This document shows, in pieces, positions 57,594 through 64,000 of a DNA stretch of 64,000 bases. Within the stretch, counting starts at the first letter, position 1, and each line of letters opens with the position of its first letter. A model generated the notes under the pieces. It saw nothing but the letters and a program-made list of their open reading frames with translations. It was not told where the DNA came from and searched no databases. This DNA is from Linnemannia hyalina. Lineage: Eukaryota > Mortierellomycota > Mortierellomycetes > Mortierellales > Mortierellaceae. The stretch lies in the NCBI GenBank assembly GCA_019671135.1, contig JAHRHY010000002.1:930001-994000 (forward strand). Direction: 5' to 3'. A program made the translations under genes and the position numbers.

Positions 57594-58136
57594 CTAGTAA
57601 AGGGTATCTGAAGTGGCCTGAGGGTGGCGCTGGACATTATCGTTCGGGAACTCCGAATAGACGTTAACAATCTGTTGCGGGTTCCGAAAAGGGATAGTTT
57701 GGACTGTTGGGGGGTCGCGGACGTTTAAGGAGCTGACATGTCCGTTTTGGTAATGACTATATGGTGCTCTTCCTGATTCTGGTCCCGTTTTGAAGTAGTC
57801 CTGTTGGGTATTGATGTTGTATGTGCTAGGTGTTTGCGGAGAGACTACACTTGCAACACCACCAGCACCTTTACTGGTACCACCATCAACACCAGGAGCA
57901 CTAGCAGCACTAGCAGCAGCAGTATTTGTGGCAACACCGGCATATTCAGCCCTCCTACGCCTTTGCCGCGTCCAGAACACCAACCCCACAAGCCCAAGCA
58001 CCACCACAGCTCCTGCGCACCCTCCTGCAATGGCGGCCACACTACTTCTTTTCGAGTCTGGTGAGGTTGGGCTGGCAGTAGAAGTCGACGGATATGTTGG
58101 TGACGTAGATGCTGTCGACGATAGCGATAGAGCAAC
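57594..58136 (-). pseudogene. Orphaned linker, membrane helix and tail of kelch unit 11
   Basis: In frame after the TAG of unit 11: a Ser/Thr/Pro linker (VALSLSSTASTSPTYPST), SKRSSVAAIAGG, a helix (AGAVVVLGLVGLVFW) and TRQRRRR, then an Ala/Gly/Ser/Pro tail with NPQQIVNVYSEFPND. There are no further stops before the TAA at 57594. It lacks a PQDH block and a final coiled coil. The openness of 180 codons after one nonsense codon suggests a very recent mutation or a bypassed stop. UAG followed by GUU is not a known strong readthrough context. Confidence 0.55.
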
Positions 58137-59556
58137 CTACTTCTGGAACTGTGCTATCCATTTCTTGCTTTCGACGTCAAAAATAACGGGTGTTGCCAGG
58201 GTCGCCTTGTTCAACTGCGCCTGCGATCCTATTAGAATGACAAAGTAAGAAGCCAGAGTAATGGTAAAAAAACGAGAGGGAAGAAGGCGTCAGTAGTTTG
58301 CCAATCCAAAAAGACAAAAGACAAGGTGTCAACTATTTAGCGAGGAATAAAAATGGGGTACATACCTCCCCATGAGATAAAGTTGGTTCCGGTCAAGGTG
58401 CAGGCGCTGTCGGACGAGACATAGGTTGGAGCGACAGAGTCTCCTTGGACCCAGGTCATTGTTGGGACATCCAGGACGAAGATCGTTCCTCGGAGCGTTT
58501 CAACTCCTTGATTCCATTCATGACCACCGTACACCACAATCTTCCTTCCTCCATAACCTAAGCAACGACGCAGATAAAAAAAAAGGAGGTTGTGAATCAA
58601 TTAGTTGTTCAACTTTGCCTTGCTTTTAGCCGATCGTTGTGTGATCAATTGGGGGGAGAGAATGTGAGGGAGTACCTTGCACCATGCAGTGGCGAGAAAT
58701 GAGAGGCAGATCTGCACCGTTTGTTGTCTAACATAACAGATAAGAAACACCAATTCACATTAGCACGCTATTCGTACCAACCACCATAAAGGAGAGATCC
58801 TCGGAAGCACAATAATAAAAAAGAAATCCGATTTACAAAGCGAGTCCAGGTATTGTTGCCAGGAAAGTACTCCAAAGACGTGGCGATGTTCTGGTTTTGG
58901 GACAGATCAGTATCCAATAGGAGCTCCCCGCCCGTCATCAGAAAACTCTTCCGGAGATCACTCCACACCCACCCATAGAGGCCGATGATTCCAGGAAGCA
59001 GCACCGATGGCATATCGACCGTGGTTACCGCAAACGTCTCTGGGTCCAATACCACCATCTTCGTCCCTTGGTCCGCACCTCCGGGGATGTAAATGAGCCC
59101 TGTATCACCATGGGTCGCAGCACGGCGGTAGTTGTACCGCATAGTCGCAGCCGTAGTAACATTGCCCGCAACCTCACTCTGCCAGAGTCCTGTGGCAATG
59201 TCCATCCAAAAGACTCCAGGCTCTGCCCAGATCACCAACCGCTTCTGATCTCTAGTAACTGTCATCCCGTTGGAGATGCTAGCACGCGACGTTGGTGTGA
59301 GGATGATGGTCGGTGCGGTGCGATTTGTCCAGGGCGGGCTGGAGACGAGCCAGCTGTTCTGGGTGAGATCGAGGGAGTAAAAGCTGTTTGTGTAATTGGA
59401 GTCGAATCCTCCTTGGATATAGAGAGTCGTGTCTGGGATACTAGCGTAAGCCATTTCTGAGTTTCCTGGAGGCTGGAAAGCTTGCTGTGCTTGGACGGTT
59501 GCTGTCTGCAGGAGGGCTGCTACCGCTAAGAGGACCGCCCGTCTGGAAAAGACCAT
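58137..59556 (-). CDS. Kelch unit 11: kelch protein ended by a TAG before its membrane helix, 351 aa
   Basis: Exons on the minus strand: 59556-58837, 58727-58676, 58557-58366, 58228-58137, in frame. Signal peptide 1-24 (LLAVAALLQTATVQAQ). Kelch strands: MAYASIPDTTLYIQGGF, FYSLDLTQNSW, GMTVTRDQKRLVIW, THGDTGLIYIPGG, YGWVWSDLRKSFLMTGG, IVVYGGHEWNQG, IFVLDVPTMTW and CTLTGTNFISWGG. Exon 4 ends the propeller (LATPVIFDVESKKWIAQF) and meets TAG at 58137-58139. The same frame then stays open to 57594, encoding linker, helix and tail (next feature). The predicted product is therefore secreted unless the stop is bypassed, spliced out or a sequencing error. It is the only kelch unit outside the main array, 20 kb from unit 10 but in the same orientation. 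Confidence 0.7.
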
Positions 59557-60425
59557 CTATGTATGTGTGGTGTGTGGTGTGTGTATTGGGTGGAAGTAAG
59601 AGGGGAGGAGGTGTGTTGAAGGTGAAAGAGGGAAAGGGATACGAGGGGAGTGAATGCTGTTGTGAGTGAGGGGGAGGTGCGGTGATCAAAACAAGTGTGA
59701 AAAAAAGAAAGGAAGAAAAGCGGAGGGGAGGAAGGAAGAAAGTACGAGCGAACCCACAACAAACACAAGAACAGGGGTGAACTTTTTTTTGTTTTCTGTT
59801 CTGACGGTCGGTGGCCAGAGTTGATGCACCGCAATGTGTAGGTAGCCGTTGTTTGTTTGTTGGACGTATGGACGACGCTACTTGTGTGAATTGTTGTTGA
59901 CGGACATGGACGGGAGAGAGGGGAAGAGGATAAAGTAAATGCTCACTTGCACAGCCTAATCCTTGCGAAGGTTTATGAACAGTGCAGGTTTATCCAGGCC
60001 TTTATCCATGTTGGTATTTTGGTTTTTCTGTGTCGCTTGAAAAAAGGAAAAAAAAAGGAGTATGTGCGAGTTGGAAGTGATGATGAGAAGAAGAAAGGGT
60101 GAGGGGGTGAGAAGAAAAGGAGAAGTAGATAAGGAGCGGTTAGGATGAGGAATGAAGAAGAAGAGAAAAAAAGCGTTTAGTTTATTGTTCTCAAACAGAC
60201 TTTCCCTTAGTTCAGCCGAGAGAACGAACGGAATCCATTCCTTTCAATTGAGGTCCAAAGGAAAGATAACTTTATTTTTTGCAAAAACGGCGCGCGTGCA
60301 CCCTTTTCTGTGACCCTAGTAATTTGTCCAATCGATCAAGAAGGGCTACATTTTCACTCATGGATATACCACTCTCGTCAAGCTATCACTCGGATAAAAG
60401 AACGGTGATAGTGATAGTTCATTAT
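59557..60425. promoter_or_regulatory. Upstream region of kelch unit 11
   Basis: 59557-59760 is C/T-rich on the coding strand, like other kelch leaders. The rest is AT-rich intergenic DNA up to the left inverted repeat. No gene. Confidence 0.45.
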
Positions 60426-60497
60426 CCTCCCTCCTTTACAAAAAAAATTCGATGCCGATGCCGATGCAGGTTTGATTCTTGATTCTGATCGGTCCAT
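60426..60497 (+). repeat. Left terminal inverted repeat
   Basis: 72 nt, inverted copy of 63304-63387. Contains three CGATGC-type units followed by the sequence TTTGATTCTTGATTCTGATC and GGTCCAT. Confidence 0.75.
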
Positions 60498-60824
60498 CTG
60501 CATCGGATTTCTAGAGTCGATGCGCGCACGAAAACGACGTCACGCTTTTGCAAATGGCGGGTGGTCAGTCAATTCCACGCCAGCAGCAGTTGTAGCGGAA
60601 TCAACTGCAGTTACAGCAAAAACAGCAACAGCAACACCAGCAACAACGTCACCCTCAACCCGATTCTGTTAATCATCCCCATTCCATTCAAGACAATTCT
60701 TTTCCCCTTCATTCTAACCGCGTCTTCTTCAGCAAGAAACACTAATAAAATCAACCGCAGCAATGGGATTCAAACTCCACTAGCTGGGCAACTTCAGTCT
60801 TGTGCAAAAGCAACGCTCTCGCTG

Positions 60825-62429
60825 ATGATGACTCGTGATTCTCAAACCACCAAGATCTTTATCTCCCAGCCTGTCGTCCGACCTGACTTGATTTCTCCTG
60901 CGACCACACCTCTACTACCTTCTTTATCTTTGCCACCATTGACCATCAACAACGTCGCTATGCCGAGAGGTTCACAGGATGCCCCACCTTCCCTCGATAA
61001 GGGTAAACAGGCCTACACATCTATGACATCCGCTCGGGTATCCAAAAGGCCAGCGGTCACACCCTCTGGTTCGTCACAAGTCAAGAAGTCTAGAGTCGAA
61101 CCCACACCCTTCACTGTCGATAATAATGAGCAGGATGATGTTGGCTGGGCAGACGTTGCTGAGGAAGAGGATGCGGAGGAGGTGATGGTGGTGGGGGAGG
61201 AGGTGAAGGTGGAGGAAGGCGGCACTGAGGATGAGGAGGAAGACGACGCGACCGAGGGCGGGAACAACAAAAGAGTGAGCGATAGGAAGAAGAGAGACCG
61301 GTTGTTTGCTCAACTTTGCAAGCCAGAAGTTTATCTTGTACTCCAAGGCAGGAACCCCTGGACAACTGTAGAAACAACACAAACGACTCTTCACAAGAAA
61401 TTGGCCAAAGCCTTCGCTGCCCGCTATCCCAAAGAGTCGCCCATGAACGCGAGTATTGTCAGGAGCAAGATTGCGGGTCTGAAAGGGAGCTTCAGGAATT
61501 CACACACCCTGGCTAATTTGTCGGGGTTTGGCGGCAATGATGATGAGGGTTTGAAAAACGCAATCAAGAAGAAGTTTCGGTACTACTTCGATATGAAAGA
61601 TATTTGGTCAGTCGCGTGGACTGACGATGTGCCCCAGTATACCGTCGCCGACGACGCGGCTCAACGACCTCAAGTCTTTCCTCGACGACTTCCTTCTTCT
61701 TCTCAAGGACCAATCGACCTAAACCAAAGTCCTGGCACTTCCTCCCAAGGCGACACATCTAGCCATATCCAAGAGCACGATCAGTATGATGCAACCGAGT
61801 GGGTGAATGAGCTCGATGGGTCTGGTCCGGAGGAGCAAGAGGAGGAGGAGGAAGATGCCCTTCTTCTGCGCAGAAATCGCCTTGCTCCTCATCAAAGTCA
61901 AGGCTCACCAACGGTGCATCCTATTGCTACTCGATTGGCACCAGGCGCATTGCCGCCGTCACCGCATACCTCACGATCAGTCCCCGCAGGAGAATCGCGA
62001 ATACTGATGCCGGCACCTGCGAGAGGTCGTCGTTCAGTCACACCTGCATCGGCCCAACCATCACAAACATCCACCTCCAACTCTACAATGAACAATCCCA
62101 CCAATTTCAGCGACCTGGAGGATATAATTCGAGCCGGCATGGCGAGCGATCACCAGATTCGAGAGCAGGAATTGATTCTGCAGCGAGAAGCATTGGCACT
62201 GCAGAAGGAGGAGACTGAGCACAGGAGAAAAATGGAGGGTGTGAGGTTGCAACTGGAGAGAGAACGGATACAGCTGGAATCAGAGAGTCGTCGACAGCAA
62301 CAAGCCAATGAGTTCGCTATCAAAATGGAGGAGATAAAGACACAAAGAGAAATCAAGCTGAAATCCATGGAGCTCCAAGCAGAGTTGAATCGCAGGGAGC
62401 AATGGAAGCAATTTACATCTATTGGTTAA
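60825..62429 (+). CDS. Myb/SANT-like DNA-binding protein with C-terminal coiled coil, 534 aa; inside the TIR element
   Basis: The first ATG in the frame is at 60825; ATGs at 60828 and 60960 are alternatives. The open frame extends further upstream without ATG and is Ser/Asn low-complexity, so it is treated as leader. Order: Ser/Pro-rich N-terminus, a Lys/Arg patch (RVSKRPAVTPSGSSQVKKSR, about 71-90), an acidic stretch (about 112-142), then a helical domain at about 156-268 (RDRLFAQLCKPEVYLVLQGR, NPWTTVETTQTTLHKKLAKA, IVRSKIAGLKGSFRNSHTLA, FRYYFDMKDIW) with the pattern of trihelix Myb/SANT-like domains. After a Pro/Ser linker there is a long Gln/Glu/Arg coiled coil (about 442-527). It is presumably nuclear and may bind the element's own ends. 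It could alternatively be a host gene enclosed by unrelated repeats. Confidence 0.7.
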   Translation: MMTRDSQTTKIFISQPVVRPDLISPATTPLLPSLSLPPLTINNVAMPRGSQDAPPSLDKGKQAYTSMTSARVSKRPAVTPSGSSQVKKSRVEPTPFTVDNNEQDDVGWADVAEEEDAEEVMVVGEEVKVEEGGTEDEEEDDATEGGNNKRVSDRKKRDRLFAQLCKPEVYLVLQGRNPWTTVETTQTTLHKKLAKAFAARYPKESPMNASIVRSKIAGLKGSFRNSHTLANLSGFGGNDDEGLKNAIKKKFRYYFDMKDIWSVAWTDDVPQYTVADDAAQRPQVFPRRLPSSSQGPIDLNQSPGTSSQGDTSSHIQEHDQYDATEWVNELDGSGPEEQEEEEEDALLLRRNRLAPHQSQGSPTVHPIATRLAPGALPPSPHTSRSVPAGESRILMPAPARGRRSVTPASAQPSQTSTSNSTMNNPTNFSDLEDIIRAGMASDHQIREQELILQREALALQKEETEHRRKMEGVRLQLERERIQLESESRRQQQANEFAIKMEEIKTQREIKLKSMELQAELNRREQWKQFTSIG

Positions 62430-62597
62430 GTCATCGTATATCATTCCCTCCAGTATGGTCCAGCCGCAGTTTGTTGAGACAGTGGGCGAATCCTTCAAGT
62501 CCTCCAAAAGCGTGTTCAATTCTGACTCTGGATGATCTTAATTTTTTGTTGAATAGGTCTCTTTCCGGAGGTTGGTTTTTTTTTTCATTTGTAGGCG

Positions 62598-62999
62598 GTG
62601 ATAAGGATTGGGGTCAAGGCGCAGGCGGCGCCTCCTATCAAATGGTCGTCGTTGGAGCAATACTTGGACTTCAACTCGCTGCTATGGTTTCTTCCATCGT
62701 GTGACAAAAACTGGATGGTCCTTGATAAGATTGAGGACAAACTCGAACTAGGGTGTGGTCATCCGAAAGGCGTCGTAGAAATATTTCTTGTCCCTTCCAG
62801 AGAGAAAGTTATCGCGGTGGGTTTCGAGAACGCAGAAACGCTTCAATGGAACGAGGTATTTGGACGTCTGGATGTGCTGAGCCAGGCCGCAGACTGCTAT
62901 GGGAGCACGGGGCACTCGGAGTCTTCTCAGGTCGGAGGGACAGGGGTATCAACCATCATGAATTGGAGAAGGGTCTCAAGCTGCCTGAGGGCCATTTGA
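62598..62999 (+). other. Coding-like segment in the 3' part of the TIR element
   Basis: The plus-strand frame reads APPIKWSSLEQYLDFNSLLW, DKIEDKLELGCGHPKGVVEI, FLVPSREKVIAVGFENAET and LQWNEVFGRLDVLSQAADCY. It has good protein-like composition and hydrophobic periodicity. It is preceded by T-tract + TTTGTAG near 62590, a plausible splice acceptor, so it may be a downstream exon or a captured gene fragment. No family recognised. Confidence 0.35.
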
Positions 63000-63303
63000 C
63001 GGAGTGTCAAGCGCGTGCGTTTGAGGTTGCGATAGTTCCCTTTTGTGTGCTGGACCATGATCATGGTTGAGGACAGGAAGGGAAGGATGGGGGGGAAAGG
63101 CGAGAAGAGAGGGCCGGTGGAAGAAAGAGAGTAAAAGTTTGAAAAGAGAAGGCAGAGTAGCGCTTGTTGTTGTTGTTGTTGTTGTTGTTTTTTACAAACA
63201 TATTATTGCGCCAGCGTTTGCTTTACCAGCATTCTTTTTTCTGCATCGAGTCTTGGGTGACCCCCTCCTTTCTCATCTGAATCTGCGTCGATGCACCCAA
63301 ACC

Positions 63304-63387
63304 ATGGACCGATCAGAATCAAGAATCAAACCTGCATCGAAAACCTGCATCGGCATCGGCATCGAACTTTTTTACAAGGGAGGGAGG
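63304..63387 (-). repeat. Right terminal inverted repeat, with 13-nt internal insertion
   Basis: Reverse complement of 60426-60497 with an additional TTTTCGATGCAGG between the CGATGC repeats and the 27-nt identical block. A (TTG)n microsatellite lies just inside at 63164-63188. Confidence 0.75.
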
Positions 63388-63507
63388 CTATTGCAAAATG
63401 CATTTACTTGTTAAATCTGACCGTGCAGATGCACCTAGTGTGCATACAACATGGGCATCGAAATAGGGAGAGGGGGGAAAACGAGGAGATCGAAAATACG
63501 TTATCAA

Positions 63508-63971
63508 TTAGGCAACCACAGCGTGCGTCGCCTCCCGTTGCTGCTGCACCTCCTGCTGTTTCCCCTTCTCCACCTCCTGCTTCGTCTCTTGTTTCTCTTG
63601 ACTCTTCCGACGTCTCTCAAACAACTTTCTAGCCTTCTCAGTACTAGGCGAAATAACGGGCGCAACCGCCCCTTTGGGCTCAATCGAATCCAAGAACCCA
63701 ATCAACGGGCGATAACGAAGCATCTTCTGCAACACGCTCTTCCACAACCACAACGGCGCATGCGTGCTGATATACAATGCCAACGCCCCAGTGGGACCTT
63801 TTTCTAGGACTCGTGATCCTTGTTGACTGTTCTTGAAGGATTCGATAGCGGCGGGGTATCGCTCTGCTTGATACTCGCTCAGGGCTAGAGTAATATCTTT
63901 GGAGGAGTTTGAGGGGATGGCGTACATGAGGTTTGCGAGTGCGATTGCGTCGTGCATTGCCGTCACCGCTC
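63508..63971 (-). CDS. FAD-dependent monooxygenase, last exon (gene continues beyond the window)
   Basis: The last exon on the minus strand starts at 63971 after a CCTATAG acceptor, in the same phase as the final exon of the gene at 54993. It encodes GAVTAMHDAIALANLMYAIP then ALSEYQAERYPAAIESFKNS, homologous to GATAAIHDALALTNLLYALP in that gene and to VTALHDAIALADLIYAMP in the pseudogene at 52951. The C-terminus is longer and ends in a Lys/Gln/Glu-rich segment (RRRKSQEKQETKQEVEKG and on) not found in the other copy. The FAD-binding parts lie outside the window. Third member of the local family, in opposite orientation. Confidence 0.82.
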
Positions 63972-64000
63972 CTATAGGATGATGAATGCAAGGGTGAGAG

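Larger units (their letters stand above)
60426..63387 (+). mobile_element. Candidate TIR DNA transposon (~2.96 kb) carrying a Myb/SANT-like gene
   Basis: Bases 60426-60497 and 63304-63387 are inverted copies. Both begin CCTCCCTCC, then an A-rich stretch, TTCGATGCCGATGCCGATGC, AGG, and 27 identical bases containing TTTGATTCTTGATTCTGATC. The right copy has 13 extra bases, a duplicated CGATGCAGG segment. Inner and outer parts match perfectly over 23 and 27 nt. No convincing target-site duplication was found, so the true ends may differ by some bases. Inside is one long gene (60825-62429) and a second coding-like segment (62598-62999). No DDE transposase was recognised. PIF/Harbinger elements pair a Myb/SANT-like protein with a separate transposase, so a non-autonomous derivative of such an element is one possibility. 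Confidence 0.6.

Noticed and set aside
1..64000. tRNA or rRNA genes
   Set aside because: Scanned by eye for A/B-box and rRNA-like conserved blocks; none convincing. A covariance-model search would be decisive.

Overview
The window looks like a gene-sparse stretch of a filamentous fungal nuclear genome. The evidence is spliceosomal introns of roughly 65-270 bp with GTRNGT donors and pyrimidine-AG acceptors, long C/T-rich leaders and promoters, Ser/Thr/Gln/Pro-rich proteins and abundant homopolymers. An early-diverging soil fungus of the Mortierella group is my best guess. That is inference from style and family content; no rRNA or tRNA was seen that could settle it.

Layout. 1-281: 3' end of a gene of unknown function. 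282-8055: very long non-coding, pyrimidine-rich stretch. 8056-10526: two-exon orphan protein (732 aa). 11262-38228: the dominant feature, ten units of one kelch/beta-propeller family, all on the minus strand. Six are readable genes (units 2, 4, 7, 8, 9, 10) and four are decayed (units 1, 3, 5, 6). An eleventh unit lies apart at 58137-59556. 39800-44043: an open frame without a start, a 195-aa orphan gene and a secreted propeller-like protein. 45050-46110: a decayed non-LTR retrotransposon. 47858-51973: two plus-strand genes for single-pass membrane proteins. 52951-57030: a dead and then an intact FAD-dependent monooxygenase; a third copy enters from the right edge on the minus strand (63508-63971). 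60426-63387: a candidate terminal-inverted-repeat DNA transposon carrying a Myb/SANT-like coiled-coil protein.

How the genes may work together. A typical kelch unit has a signal peptide, an ectodomain of about six kelch-like blades, a Gly/Ser/Pro linker, one membrane helix followed by Arg/Lys, and a cytoplasmic tail. Tails of several units carry a PQDH-type heptad segment, an NPQ(Y/F)NP motif and a terminal coiled coil. The same PQDH...QLE heptad segment occurs in the tails of the two non-kelch membrane proteins at 47858 and 50393. A reasonable inference is a family of cell-surface receptors or adhesins with variable propellers and a shared cytoplasmic coupling module, evolving by tandem birth and death: pseudogenes, stop-truncated secreted forms (units 4 and 11) and a shortened tail (unit 9). 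The three monooxygenase copies are a second, smaller family evolving the same way next door.

All exon coordinates were read by eye from splice consensus, frame continuity and comparison among paralogues; there is no transcript evidence.
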